From Ruminiclostridium papyrosolvens DSM 2782 (GTDB taxonomy: Bacteria; Bacillota; Clostridia; Acetivibrionales; DSM-1351): DNA of 64,000 nt. The position numbers and the translations under genes were made by a program. The notes beneath the pieces were generated by a model. That model was not told where the DNA came from. It saw only the letters and a list, made by a program, of their open reading frames with translations, and ran no database searches. This document shows positions 26,599 through 35,845 of this stretch, one piece after another (the stretch's first letter is position 1; every line of letters begins with the position of its first letter). The stretch spans positions 2,409,001 through 2,473,000 of the forward strand of contig NZ_CP119677.1 of the NCBI RefSeq assembly GCF_029318685.1, written 5' to 3'.

Positions 26599-26614
26599 TG
26601 TCAAATGTTTGACA
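26599..26614. promoter_or_regulatory. Dyad TGTCAAA-TG-TTTGACA, possible operator
   Basis: Perfect 7-bp inverted repeat with a 2-bp centre, in the 290-bp divergent region between the NapH-like gene (starts 26488) and the SLH gene (starts 26782). The binding protein is unknown. Confidence 0.5.
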
Positions 26615-26781
26615 AAAATGCGAAACAAATATGTTATTTTTGTTACTACAAAAAATTAATAACAATTACAATAGAATTACAATCTGTTTAAGTTTTTTTT
26701 ATTAAAGACAAATATCAATCTGAATATAGTATTATTTTAACTAGGAAATATTTGAGAAATTACTTACATAAGGGGCGTAAA

Positions 26782-28452
26782 ATGAAAAATAATATCTTTA
26801 AGGATAACTATTACTACTTATGCAAAAAATTAGTAATATGTTTTTCTGTTTTATCAATTATGTTGACTATGATGACTTTAAGTAACAACAATTCGTCTGC
26901 AGCTTCCATTTTATTAAACGACATTCAGAATCACTGGGCAGAAAAAGATATAGAAAAGGCAGTTGATTCTGGTTATGTCAAAGGATATACTGATTCTACA
27001 TTCAAGCCGGACATGCCTGTGACTAGGGCAGAATGTGTTTCAATGCTGAACTCTGCTTTTGGTGTAACGACAAAGGAAAGCACTGCACATTTTACTGATG
27101 TAAGCACTAAGGACTGGTTTGCAGCAAATGTGTGGACTGCAGCAAATGCATCCTATATGAGCGGATACCCGGATAATACATTCAGACCATATAACTTTAT
27201 AACACGGGAACAATGTGCCATGGCTATATTTAACCTTACAAAAATTAACGCGAATAGTAAAAAAGTATTTCAAGACGACGGTCAAATTGCCAATTGGTCA
27301 AGAAATGCGGTAACTGCTCTTGCTTCCGCAGGGATAATATCAGGTTATAATGATGGTAAATTTTACCCTGCTAAAAATGTAACACGTGCTCAAGCAGTTG
27401 TTATGATAAATAATGCAAAAAGCTATTTATCAAAAATGTCTGAGAATACGTCACCTCCCCAGAAGGATTCAGAAAATATTGAAATTACTCCGGTCAGGAG
27501 TTCAATTGTAGTAACAGGCAGTATAGTCAATATTCGTGCTAATCCAGGTACTTCGTACTCTGTTATAGGACAAGTCAAATCAGGAGACATTTTAGAGGCA
27601 AACGGATTGTCAAATAACTGGTATAGGGTCTTGTTCAACGGTTCTACAGGTTGGATTACCGCTCAATATGTAAAAGAAACTTCTGAAACCAGTAGAGGAG
27701 GTTACGGGAGAGATAATCAAAATAATTCATCACAGACTGATAATAACAATGAGCAAAACATGCAAAATGTAACAAATTATGTATTAATATGGAAGCTTTC
27801 GCAATCTGAGTCAGGAAATATTGATGCTCTTATAGAAAAGGCAAAAACACTGCGTATAGGTTATGTAATAAAAACTCATGATGGCAGTGCATGGTGGCAG
27901 GAGCAAGCTGATGCAATCAAAAAGTTTAAAGCTGCAGGTATTCCGTGTGGTGCATGGGGATATTGCTATGGAAATCATTTGCAGGATGAAATAAACAATG
28001 TACAGAAAAGCTTTGAGGCCGGCGCATCTTTTTATATAGCAGATGTTGAAAAAGAATATGAAAATGTAAATATGAGGGATAAAGCACAACAGTTTATGTC
28101 GGCTATTTCCCAGTTAGGTCCTGTTGATTATACCTCCTATGCTTATCCTACCTACCATAGTGCATTACCTTTTGACATTTTTAATCAATATGCAAGGTAT
28201 GCCATGCCACAGTCTTACTGGAAGCTTATAGGAGACTCTCCTCAAGAGTGCTATGATAGGTCCGTAAAGGAATATAAAGCTACAGGCGCAAAAAATATCG
28301 CTCTTATGGGTATGATTTGCGATAATGTTGCTGTTTCTGAAATTAAGGAATTTCAGAAATTGTGTTTGAACAATAATTCCCCTATATTTTGGTGGGACTA
28401 TCAGGAGGCATCGCCAGAGATGCTTAATGCTATTGGTATTGACAGCTTTTAG
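26782..28452 (+). CDS. Secreted SLH-SH3-TIM-barrel surface protein (GH25-like)
   Basis: 556 residues from the ATG at 26782 (SD AAGGGG; the upstream TTG at 26752 lacks one). A signal peptide ends near S-S-A-A-S. Three SLH repeats follow (about 40-210: e.g. D-I-Q-N-H-W-A-E, F-T-D-V-S-T-K-D-W-F), then a bacterial SH3 domain (about 245-305: V-N-I-R-A-N-P-G-T-S-Y-S-V-I-G), an Asn/Gln-rich linker, and a C-terminal domain (about 335-556) with a TIM-barrel glycosidase look (G-I-P-C-G-A-W-G-Y-C-Y-G, I-A-D-V-E-K-E-Y), like GH25 muramidases. The SLH repeats would hold it to the cell-wall polymer, so it may remodel peptidoglycan or secondary polymer. A decayed copy of its second SLH repeat lies at 44719. 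Its stop lies 2 bp from the convergent regulator's. Confidence 0.85.
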   Translation: MKNNIFKDNYYYLCKKLVICFSVLSIMLTMMTLSNNNSSAASILLNDIQNHWAEKDIEKAVDSGYVKGYTDSTFKPDMPVTRAECVSMLNSAFGVTTKESTAHFTDVSTKDWFAANVWTAANASYMSGYPDNTFRPYNFITREQCAMAIFNLTKINANSKKVFQDDGQIANWSRNAVTALASAGIISGYNDGKFYPAKNVTRAQAVVMINNAKSYLSKMSENTSPPQKDSENIEITPVRSSIVVTGSIVNIRANPGTSYSVIGQVKSGDILEANGLSNNWYRVLFNGSTGWITAQYVKETSETSRGGYGRDNQNNSSQTDNNNEQNMQNVTNYVLIWKLSQSESGNIDALIEKAKTLRIGYVIKTHDGSAWWQEQADAIKKFKAAGIPCGAWGYCYGNHLQDEINNVQKSFEAGASFYIADVEKEYENVNMRDKAQQFMSAISQLGPVDYTSYAYPTYHSALPFDIFNQYARYAMPQSYWKLIGDSPQECYDRSVKEYKATGAKNIALMGMICDNVAVSEIKEFQKLCLNNNSPIFWWDYQEASPEMLNAIGIDSF

Positions 28453-28454
28453 AC

Positions 28455-29174
28455 TCAGCCGACTTTATCATCAACTTTTTTATCAATAAATCTGTAACCA
28501 GATTTACGTATACTTTCAATATATAAGTGTTTATTGTCTAACACATCTAATTTTTTACGGAGATATCTGATATGGACATCGAGGGTTCTGCTGTCATTGT
28601 ATCGGTCAGAACCCCATATCTGTTTTATAATGTAATTTCTGTTAAGAACCTTTCCCTTATTGATTATCATAAACATTAAGAGTTCAAACTCTTTTTGAGG
28701 AAACTTTATTGAAATATTTCCGTTGCTGACAGTCCTTCCTTGTATGTCAAATATTAAATTATTAAGTTTTATATTATCCAGTTCTTTAGCTCTATTAAAC
28801 CGTGTCCTCCTCCAGATTGCTTTAATTCTTGAATGCAGTTCTCTAATACTGAACGGCTTAACCATATAGTCATCGGCTCCAACCTCTAATCCTAAAAGAA
28901 CATCAAATTCGTCCTTTTTTTCAGTTAAAAATATTATTGGAATATCTCTTGTATTACATTCCTGTCTTAACTTACGACATACTTCAAGGCCATCTATTCC
29001 ATGTAGATTTATATCCATTATTACGAAATCAGGCTTTAGCTTGATACAATTAATTACAAGTTTATCCCCATTGTCAAATACCTTCACATCAAAATTATAC
29101 GATTCCAGATTTTGCTTTAGTAACTGTAATGCATCATTATACATATCAGCAATATATATGAGCTTGTCTTTCAT
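28455..29174 (-). CDS. OmpR/PhoB-family response regulator
   Basis: 239 residues: receiver domain with phospho-acceptor Asp in V-I-M-D-I-N-L, the K-P-F switch lysine and the L-T-E-K threonine-lysine stretch, then a winged-helix DNA-binding domain (R-T-L-D-V-H-I-R-Y-L-R-K-K-L, S-G-Y-R-F). It is the last gene of the pst-MCP run on this strand, 9 bp after the chemoreceptor gene. No histidine kinase is encoded next to it, so its phosphate donor is elsewhere or it is linked to the chemoreceptor's kinase. Control of the phosphate operon is plausible but only inferred from position. Confidence 0.92.
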   Translation of the reverse strand: MKDKLIYIADMYNDALQLLKQNLESYNFDVKVFDNGDKLVINCIKLKPDFVIMDINLHGIDGLEVCRKLRQECNTRDIPIIFLTEKKDEFDVLLGLEVGADDYMVKPFSIRELHSRIKAIWRRTRFNRAKELDNIKLNNLIFDIQGRTVSNGNISIKFPQKEFELLMFMIINKGKVLNRNYIIKQIWGSDRYNDSRTLDVHIRYLRKKLDVLDNKHLYIESIRKSGYRFIDKKVDDKVG

Positions 29175-29183
29175 GCCAACACC

Positions 29184-30896
29184 TCAATCAGTAGAGAATA
29201 ATTTTTTTAACTGTTCGAATTTTGCTGCTACACTTAAAATATTTTCGGAATTAACAATCACACTGCCCGATATGCTGTGATGTTTTTCAACCTCTGCAGC
29301 AACTTCCTGAGAACTCGCTGCCATCTGGTTAATTATACTTAAGATTTTATCAGAGTTTATTTCAAACTGTTTTATGTTTTCTGATATATGATTGGCTTTA
29401 TATGAGATGTCTTTTACATTTTTATGTGTTTCTGATACTTTATTCAAAATATCATTAAATGTAATATCAGTCACATTTGCCATTTCGCTTCCTTTATAGG
29501 ATACATTCCTGCCATGTTCAGCTATTTTGAGTACAGCATCCATATTGGTTTTTATATCCTTAACTATTTCTTCTACTTCTATTGCTGATACAGCTGAACT
29601 ATATGCCAGATTTTGAATTTCGTGGGCAACCACCATAAAACCTTGGCCTGTTTCACCGGCTCTGGCTGCTTCTATTGAAGCATTTAATGAAAGAAGCTTT
29701 GTCTGACCTGAAATATTCTTAATTGTACTTGTAACTTTATGGATTTCATTAGATTTGTTATCTAAAATATTAACAAAATCAACTATTTGCTTTGAGACCA
29801 ACTCTATTTCGCCCATATATCCGTTTAATTCCTTTATAGTTTTCAAGCCCTCTAATACTGAATTTATCATAAGCTGACTCAGTTCGGCAGTCAGGTTAAC
29901 TTTTTGAATGACTTTTTCAATGGTTTTAATTAGTTGTGTTGCAGACTCAGCTATTTGAGTTGCAAAGGAATTTTGCTCCTCATATTTATTGGACATTTTA
30001 TGTGTAAGTTCACGAATATAAGAAGTACTACAATCTGTTATTTTAGAAATTTGATTTAATTCAATACTGGAGGCATTTAACTCTCCTATAGAAGTTCCTA
30101 TTTCACCCAGTAATTTTTGGAAGTTAGCAAGCATCAAATTTAAACTATTGGAGAGATTTGAAATCTCAGGTCCGCCATGACTGGCTGATGAACGCACAGA
30201 CAAAGCTCCATTTCCGGCGGCAACAACTGTGTTGCTGATTTTTTTTATTGAATTGATAATTCCACGGGTTCCAAGCATATTAAGTCCAAAAGCCAGAAAG
30301 ATACATATAACTCCGGAGATTAGCGAAATAAACTGTAGCTTATATAGTAGTTTGAGATATGAAGCTTTTTTTACGGACACGGCGTATACCCAATCTTTTT
30401 CTAAAATATAGCCGAATGCGACTGTAACATCATTTCCGTCAAGTTTTATCTTCATACTTCCCCTTTTCTCTTTAATAGCGGATTTTAACAAATTATCCGG
30501 CAAATTAGCTTTTTTATCTGTCTTTCTATTGGTGTTAGTTATGTCAACAAATGTTCCATCAGCATGTAACAAATAAATATCGGTATCATACCCTGCTCTC
30601 TTATAACTGGAAAGTTCTGATGTTAAGACATAATTTAGCTTTCGGGAAAATTCCTTAGAACTGTATGCACTGTTTAATAGTGAAATTTGATTTGCTATAG
30701 AACGTACAGAATTATTCAACTGGTTTGATATCATATTCTCAAGGTTGTCTTTTCCTACAGTATAAGTAACTCCTGTAACTATTGCGATTGCTGCAGTAAT
30801 TAAAATTAAAAATAATGCCAATATTCTTGTTCTTATTTTTACTGCACTTAAGTTAAATCTATTGAATCTTATTGTGGATAGGTATTTCTTTTTCAT
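29184..30896 (-). CDS. Methyl-accepting chemotaxis protein in the pst operon
   Basis: 570 residues. One N-terminal membrane helix (about 24-46), an extracellular sensor with a Cache-like look (Y-L-L-H-A-D-G-T-F-V-D-I ... D-W-V-Y-A-V-S-V, about 50-185), a second helix (about 187-210), a HAMP-like stretch, and a signalling coiled coil whose tip E-A-A-R-A-G-E-T-G-Q-G-F-M-V-V-A matches the CheA/CheW contact region of chemoreceptors. It follows pstA by 22 bp on the same strand, so it probably senses phosphate, directly or through PstS. Good SD (GGTTGGTGGTTTGGTG) upstream. Confidence 0.92.
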   Translation of the reverse strand: MKKKYLSTIRFNRFNLSAVKIRTRILALFLILITAAIAIVTGVTYTVGKDNLENMISNQLNNSVRSIANQISLLNSAYSSKEFSRKLNYVLTSELSSYKRAGYDTDIYLLHADGTFVDITNTNRKTDKKANLPDNLLKSAIKEKRGSMKIKLDGNDVTVAFGYILEKDWVYAVSVKKASYLKLLYKLQFISLISGVICIFLAFGLNMLGTRGIINSIKKISNTVVAAGNGALSVRSSASHGGPEISNLSNSLNLMLANFQKLLGEIGTSIGELNASSIELNQISKITDCSTSYIRELTHKMSNKYEEQNSFATQIAESATQLIKTIEKVIQKVNLTAELSQLMINSVLEGLKTIKELNGYMGEIELVSKQIVDFVNILDNKSNEIHKVTSTIKNISGQTKLLSLNASIEAARAGETGQGFMVVAHEIQNLAYSSAVSAIEVEEIVKDIKTNMDAVLKIAEHGRNVSYKGSEMANVTDITFNDILNKVSETHKNVKDISYKANHISENIKQFEINSDKILSIINQMAASSQEVAAEVEKHHSISGSVIVNSENILSVAAKFEQLKKLFSTD

Positions 30897-30918
30897 TCAC
30901 CAAACCACCAACCTTATA

Positions 30919-31812
30919 TTAGTTTTTTCTTCCGGCAAATTTTGTACTTAGAACTCTTCCCAAAAATCTGGATACGATATTAAAGATAAACACAAAAATT
31001 ATTAAAATTGCCGAAGCACCGTCTGCTATTTGCCTTGCATCTGGAGCAAGGCCTTCTGAATTGACTTTCCATATATAAACTGCAAGAGTTTCAGCCGGTC
31101 TGAAAGGATTTAAAGGGGATCTTATGTGAAATGGATTCCAATCATCAAAATTCAGATTAGGACTACTCATACCTGCGGTATATAATAGTGCTGCTGCTTC
31201 ACCGAAAACCCTTCCTGATGTCATAATCAAACCTGTTACTAAGGCTGGTAAAGCAGTAGGTATAATTACTTTATAAATAGTTTGCCAATGTGTAGCTCCC
31301 ATTGCAAGGCTGGCTTCTTTCACTGTATCTGGAACATTTCGTATTGCATCCTCACTAATTCTGGTTATAACAGGTAAATTCAGCACTGCAACCGCCAAAG
31401 CACCTGAAAATAAAGTATACCCCCACCCTGTCATACTAACAAAAACAAGTAACCCAAATAAACCAATTACAATAGAAGGAAGAGATGCTAGTGCCTCAAT
31501 ACAAAAACGTATAATATCAGTGACTTTTCCCGGTTTGGAATATTCTGACAAGTATACACCTGCTGCCAGTCCTATAGGAACAGTAATTATCATAGAAAGG
31601 AATACAATGTACAATGAATTAAACAACTGAGGACCTATTCCTCCGCCTTCTTTCATAAATACGGGTGAAGATATAATAAAATGTAAATTTAGTCGCTCCC
31701 TGCCTTGGTAAAGTAAATAACCTACAAAGGATAAAAGCAGTAGTATGATTCCGGAAGCTATTATATATAAAACTACCGTTGCCAACCTGTCTGCTGTTTT
31801 TGATTTTAGCAC
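30919..31812 (-). CDS. pstA: Phosphate ABC transporter permease PstA
   Basis: 297 residues with six membrane helices and the inner-membrane ABC permease coupling loop (E-A-S-L-A-M-G-A-T-H-W-Q-T-I-Y-K-V-I-I-P). The start is a GTG that shares a base with the pstC stop codon; SD GGGGTGAG lies in the end of pstC. It forms the heterodimeric channel with PstC. A pstB ATPase gene, normally next, is not here: the following gene is a chemoreceptor. Confidence 0.95.
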   Translation of the reverse strand: MLKSKTADRLATVVLYIIASGIILLLLSFVGYLLYQGRERLNLHFIISSPVFMKEGGGIGPQLFNSLYIVFLSMIITVPIGLAAGVYLSEYSKPGKVTDIIRFCIEALASLPSIVIGLFGLLVFVSMTGWGYTLFSGALAVAVLNLPVITRISEDAIRNVPDTVKEASLAMGATHWQTIYKVIIPTALPALVTGLIMTSGRVFGEAAALLYTAGMSSPNLNFDDWNPFHIRSPLNPFRPAETLAVYIWKVNSEGLAPDARQIADGASAILIIFVFIFNIVSRFLGRVLSTKFAGRKN

Positions 31813-32729
31813 TACTTACTCACCCCTTTTTTTCCGATTTTATGAATTAGTATAATAAACAAAAATGACATTATTAACAGTAGCAGTGCCATGGACCACA
31901 GTGCATTGTTCCATACGGTTCCCATAGCGGTATTACCCATATCCATTGTAATTATGCTGGTCATGTTTACAGTGGAATCTACAATTGAGTGAGGAATACG
32001 TATTGTATTACCTAAAACCATTTGAACTGCAAGAGCTTCCCCAAAAGCACGGGCAAGTCCCAGCACGACCCCCGTCAGTATTCCGGGCATTGCAGAAGGT
32101 AATATTATCTTCCAAATTGTTTGCCACCTTGTAGCTCCAATAGATAACGAAGCTTCATAATAATCTCTGGATATTGCTCTGATTGCATCAGCCGATACGC
32201 TTGCAATTGTAGGGAATATCATAATGCTTAAAACCAGAGAGCCTGCAAGCAAACTGAATCCTAGCCCTCCAAAGTTAGCTCTTATCAGGGGAACCAATAC
32301 ACTTAATCCAACCCAACCATAGACAACAGAAGGTATTCCTGTAAATACTTCAATAGCGGGCTGTAATAATTTTTTCCCTAATTTAGGAGATATCTCAGTC
32401 ATAAAAATTGCTATTGATACACTTAAAGGTGTACTAATAATAAGTGCAAGAAGGGAAACTGAAACAGAGCCTACAATAAAAATCAAAGTACCTATTGCAG
32501 GACCACCCTTTGAAACACCTCTGTCAGGTTTCCATACTGTTGAAAACAAAAATTCAATAGGTGAATAGTGATTATTAAAAAACGTCGCCAACCCTTTTGT
32601 TGCAATAAATGTAACAAGACATATTGTTAATATAATAAGAAATATCCCAAAAAAAGTTACAGTATACTTCCCCAAAAGTTCATGTTCTAAATAATATAAC
32701 TTAGAATTCTTATATTTTTCTTTTAACAT
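31812..32729 (-). CDS. pstC: Phosphate ABC transporter permease PstC
   Basis: 305 residues with six membrane helices and the coupling motif E-A-S-L-S-I-G-A-T-R-W-Q-T-I-W-K-I-I-L-P. The pattern F-L-F-S-T-V-W-K-P-D-R-G after the first helix is typical of PstC. It starts 78 bp after pstS and overlaps pstA. Confidence 0.95.
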   Translation of the reverse strand: MLKEKYKNSKLYYLEHELLGKYTVTFFGIFLIILTICLVTFIATKGLATFFNNHYSPIEFLFSTVWKPDRGVSKGGPAIGTLIFIVGSVSVSLLALIISTPLSVSIAIFMTEISPKLGKKLLQPAIEVFTGIPSVVYGWVGLSVLVPLIRANFGGLGFSLLAGSLVLSIMIFPTIASVSADAIRAISRDYYEASLSIGATRWQTIWKIILPSAMPGILTGVVLGLARAFGEALAVQMVLGNTIRIPHSIVDSTVNMTSIITMDMGNTAMGTVWNNALWSMALLLLIMSFLFIILIHKIGKKGVSK

Positions 32730-32807
32730 AATTTTGTCATCCTTAAATTAGGGTAAAAGGAAGCTGGAGAGTAAACTCAACCAGATTCCTTTAGTAAATA
32801 CCAGTAT

Positions 32808-33683
32808 CTATTTATCCCTTGATATTTTCATATCACTGTTTGGTATATATCCCATTTCAGAAATTGAAGAAGTAAAATCACTGCTTGTCATGTAATCAAT
32901 AAAGGCTTTTACCGCACCTGTAGGTTTTCCCTTGGTATACATGTGCTCGTAAGACCATATAGGATACTTACCGCTGGTAATATTCTCTACTGTGGCTTCG
33001 ACACCTTCATATTTTAGAGTTTTTACACTTTTGTCAATATAAGATAGTGCAAGATATGATATTGCTCCATCTGTTTCTGCTACAGCCTTCTTAACTGTAC
33101 CTGATTGATCTTCTGTAAGTGCTTTACCTTCTGCTTCTTCAGCGCCATCTAAAGCATATTTTTTAAATGTTGCTCTTGTTCCTGATGAACTTGGTCTATT
33201 AATAATTACAACCTTCATATCATCTCCGCCGACATCTTTCCAGTTTGTTATTTTACCTGAAAATATATCAATCAACTGTTGCTTTGTTAAGTTGTCAACT
33301 TTAATCTTAGGATTTACAACAGTTGCAAAACCTACAACACAAACTTTGTGGTCCACCAATGCTTTTGCTTTATCCTCAGGGAGCTTTTCGGCAGCATACA
33401 CATCAGAGTTACCTATATCAGCTCCACCTTCGGATACCTGCTTAAGTCCTGTTCCGCTACCTCCACCCTGCACTTGTATATTTGCATCCTTATTTTTATC
33501 CATGAACATTTGTGCTGCCTTTTCTGCTAAAGGCTGAAGTGCTGATGACCCCACTGCAGTAACAGAACCGGAAATATCAGAACCTGTGTCGGTTTCATTT
33601 TTCGTTCCGCATCCGGCTAAGGCAGCGGTTAAACTGATAGCTAATACCATTGATAACGTTATAGATTTTATGAGTTTATTCAT
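32808..33683 (-). CDS. pstS: Phosphate-binding lipoprotein PstS
   Basis: 291 residues. Lipobox L-A-G-C-G (lipid anchor Cys about 26), then the phosphate-binding protein fold: V-T-A-V-G-S-S-A-L-Q-P-L, G-G-G-S-G-T-G-L-K-Q, I-I-N-R-P-S-S-S-G-T-R, where the Ser/Gly/Arg/Thr residues hold phosphate. First gene of the operon, with a strong SD (AGGAGGGT) and an inverted repeat 74-114 bp upstream that may be its Pho-type regulatory site. Confidence 0.96.
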   Translation of the reverse strand: MNKLIKSITLSMVLAISLTAALAGCGTKNETDTGSDISGSVTAVGSSALQPLAEKAAQMFMDKNKDANIQVQGGGSGTGLKQVSEGGADIGNSDVYAAEKLPEDKAKALVDHKVCVVGFATVVNPKIKVDNLTKQQLIDIFSGKITNWKDVGGDDMKVVIINRPSSSGTRATFKKYALDGAEEAEGKALTEDQSGTVKKAVAETDGAISYLALSYIDKSVKTLKYEGVEATVENITSGKYPIWSYEHMYTKGKPTGAVKAFIDYMTSSDFTSSISEMGYIPNSDMKISRDK

Positions 33684-33756
33684 ATCCTATAGACCCTCCT
33701 GTATAGAAGTAATTTTTTATTACAGTAATCATTTTATATATTTTTGTTTAAATACA

Positions 33757-33797
33757 AATTAAAGAAACGTTAATAAGAGGTTAATGTTTCTTTAATT
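33757..33797 (-). promoter_or_regulatory. 17-bp inverted repeat upstream of pstS
   Basis: AATTAAAGAAACGTTAA (33757-33773) and TTAATGTTTCTTTAATT (33781-33797) are complementary except for one pair, with a 7-bp spacer. Read on the minus strand it contains repeated TTAACG/TTAATT-like hexamers reminiscent of PhoP boxes. The position before pstS fits a phosphate-control operator. Confidence 0.5.
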
Positions 33798-33864
33798 ATG
33801 TGCACCCAGCATGGGCGCAATCTCCCGGGTGTAAACAGAAAGCATGGGATTATGCAAACACGAG

Positions 33865-33893
33865 AAAAGGCTATTGGAGAATATCCAACAGCC
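33865..33893 (-). terminator. Hairpin with T-tract downstream of the ClC gene
   Basis: GGCTGTTGG / CCAATAGCC on the minus strand (33869-33877 and 33885-33893, one G-U) followed by TTTTCTCG. A second hairpin lies closer to the gene (33971-34018). Confidence 0.6.
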
Positions 33894-33970
33894 CAATCCT
33901 ATCCAAATCACTTAATAATGATACTTTAAAGAAATTCTGATTATTATAGACAAGTTACAGCGTAAAAGTT

Positions 33971-34018
33971 AACAGCTGCCGAAAATTTAGTCAGAAAATT
34001 AAATCTTGGGCAGCCGTT
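33971..34018 (-). terminator. Hairpin directly behind the ClC gene
   Basis: AACGGCTGCC / GGCAGCTGTT on the minus strand (10 pairs, one G-U) with a partly paired AT-rich loop, followed by AACTTTTACG. It starts about 70 bp beyond the ClC stop. Confidence 0.6.
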
Positions 34019-34089
34019 GTCATGAGATGTCTCTCTTTAAAATTTGATTGTTTCTGAAGAAAGGGTTATAGCAAGGTTGTTTATGACTT

Positions 34090-35670
34090 TTACTCACAGT
34101 GGCCAATTATCTTTGCAAAAGAATCATTGATTTTTGATACTTTGTCATCATTTGTGAGAACAATTAAATAATCACCGGCATATAGAGCTGTATCTCCCTT
34201 TGGAATTATTTCTTGCTCCCCCCTTTTGACTGCAACCAGCAAACAATGGGACGGCCATTTTATGTCTTTTATTACTTTTCCATCAAGTTCTGAACCCATG
34301 CAAATTGCGAATTCCAAAATAGATTTATGCTTATAGCTCCCGATGGCAACTTTTCTACCCTGTTTTCGTAAAATTCTTTCAAGCAAGGACTCATAAATAG
34401 GCTTTGAGCCTAAAAGATCAGCAACTATATAAGCAGTAATTGATACTATGGCAAGGGATAAGAGATGATTAAAAGAGCCCGTCATTTCAGTTATAAGAAT
34501 TATTCCTGTTATAGGTGCTCTTACAACTGCTGTAAAATAACCTGCCATAGCCAGAATTATAAAGCTATTGATATATATATTTTCAAAATGAAATAAATAT
34601 ACTGCCAAAAATCCATATATACTTCCTATTAATGCCCCAATCGAAAGTAATGGTAAAAAAATTCCTCCAGGAGCTCCTGAACCATAGCTTACCATTGTAA
34701 ATAAAAACTTAGCTAACAATAACATCAAGAGAAACAGTATAGGAGAGCCGCCATTTGCTAAAAGAGATGTAATCAACTCATGACCTCCACCTAGCACCTG
34801 TGGCAGTACCAATCCTAATAATATAGAAATTATCATGGGTATAATAATATGAAACTCTTTTGGAATCCTTCTCAATTTTGAATATAAGGTTTGGAACATG
34901 AGTATTGACTTGTTAAATAGCCCTCCCAATGCGCCCAATACTACACCTAAAACAATTATATAAAAGTAAGACTTTAGAGGTAAAGCATTTAAAGTTTTAA
35001 AATTTAAAACAGGTTTTAAACCAAAAAAGCCGCTTGATACATAATCTGCTGATAATGCCGCCGCCAGTGATGATAGTAACACTAATGGCGAGAAATTTTT
35101 ATGAACTTCCTCCAAAGCAAACATTACTCCCGCTAACGGTGCATTGAATGCAGCTGCAAGACCGGCACTTGCCCCACTTGTTATAAGATATTTTTCTTCC
35201 AGTTTTATTCTTTTAAATATTTTGCTGAAACCTTGTCCTATAGCAGCTCCCAATTGGACGGACGGACCTTCCCTCCCCAAAGACAGACCTGAACCAATAG
35301 CCAAAACCCCACCAAAAAACTTACCAAGAATTACCTTCCACCAACTCATTTTTAGCTTTCTTAGTAACACTCCCTCGACCTGAGGAATACCGCTGCCACT
35401 AACCATTGGTTCAGCTTTAATTATTTTCCCTACTATAAAGCCAACGATTACTAATACACCTACCCATATTGGTATCAGATATGGTTTTATTAATAAAACT
35501 CCATATATATATTTAATGAACTCCATGGATTTTTCTAAAGAAAATCGATATAAAATAATCAATAACCCTGTCAAAATACCAACTGCTATACCCTCAAATA
35601 CAAGTTTTAATCTGAAACTATGCCAATGAAATAAAGTATTATATGTATTGTGCTTGTTATCTTCTTTCAT
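34090..35670 (-). CDS. ClC-family chloride channel/antiporter with TrkA-C domain
   Basis: 526 residues. The voltage-gated-chloride-channel fold is clear: G-S-G-I-P-Q-V-E-G-V (selectivity filter helix), G-R-E-G-P-S-V-Q (gating Glu in GREGP) and G-A-P-G-G-I-F-L-P. The C-terminal 80 residues (about 445-526, G-S-E-L-D-G-K-V-I-K-D ... Y-A-G-D-Y-L-I-V-L) form a TrkA-C/RCK-C domain that usually binds a nucleotide or ligand. No fluoride riboswitch was seen. It lies 175 bp downstream of a TetR gene on the same strand, with a large dyad between them. Confidence 0.93.
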   Translation of the reverse strand: MKEDNKHNTYNTLFHWHSFRLKLVFEGIAVGILTGLLIILYRFSLEKSMEFIKYIYGVLLIKPYLIPIWVGVLVIVGFIVGKIIKAEPMVSGSGIPQVEGVLLRKLKMSWWKVILGKFFGGVLAIGSGLSLGREGPSVQLGAAIGQGFSKIFKRIKLEEKYLITSGASAGLAAAFNAPLAGVMFALEEVHKNFSPLVLLSSLAAALSADYVSSGFFGLKPVLNFKTLNALPLKSYFYIIVLGVVLGALGGLFNKSILMFQTLYSKLRRIPKEFHIIIPMIISILLGLVLPQVLGGGHELITSLLANGGSPILFLLMLLLAKFLFTMVSYGSGAPGGIFLPLLSIGALIGSIYGFLAVYLFHFENIYINSFIILAMAGYFTAVVRAPITGIILITEMTGSFNHLLSLAIVSITAYIVADLLGSKPIYESLLERILRKQGRKVAIGSYKHKSILEFAICMGSELDGKVIKDIKWPSHCLLVAVKRGEQEIIPKGDTALYAGDYLIVLTNDDKVSKINDSFAKIIGHCE

Positions 35671-35674
35671 AATT

Positions 35675-35714
35675 TTAAGTAAGAACGTACGTTACCCGTA
35701 CAAGTCTTACTTAA
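35675..35714. promoter_or_regulatory. Dyad between tetR and ClC genes, possible TetR operator
   Basis: TTAAGTAAGA (35675) and TCTTACTTAA (35705) form a perfect 10-bp inverted repeat enclosing a second offset pair GTACG/CGTAC. It lies 4 bp upstream of the ClC start codon, so it could be a TetR operator or an mRNA hairpin that hides the start. Confidence 0.55.
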
Positions 35715-35845
35715 GATTCACTCCCTTTCTTGTTACAATTAAAATACACGTATGTTTCTAAGTTTGCATAATAAGACTAACTAACTTTAATTATGTCCCT
35801 GTTCTTAATTAATACAACAATTCAAACTGCATTTTACCTTCATAT

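Noticed and set aside
33800-33835. Structured RNA (c-di-GMP riboswitch) between pstS and ClC
   Set aside because: Only small hairpins are present; conserved GEMM blocks could not be found on either strand.
35671-35845. Fluoride riboswitch before the ClC gene
   Set aside because: The conserved fluoride aptamer blocks are absent, and the protein is the TrkA-C-tailed type, not the fluoride-specific one. Only the dyad is present.
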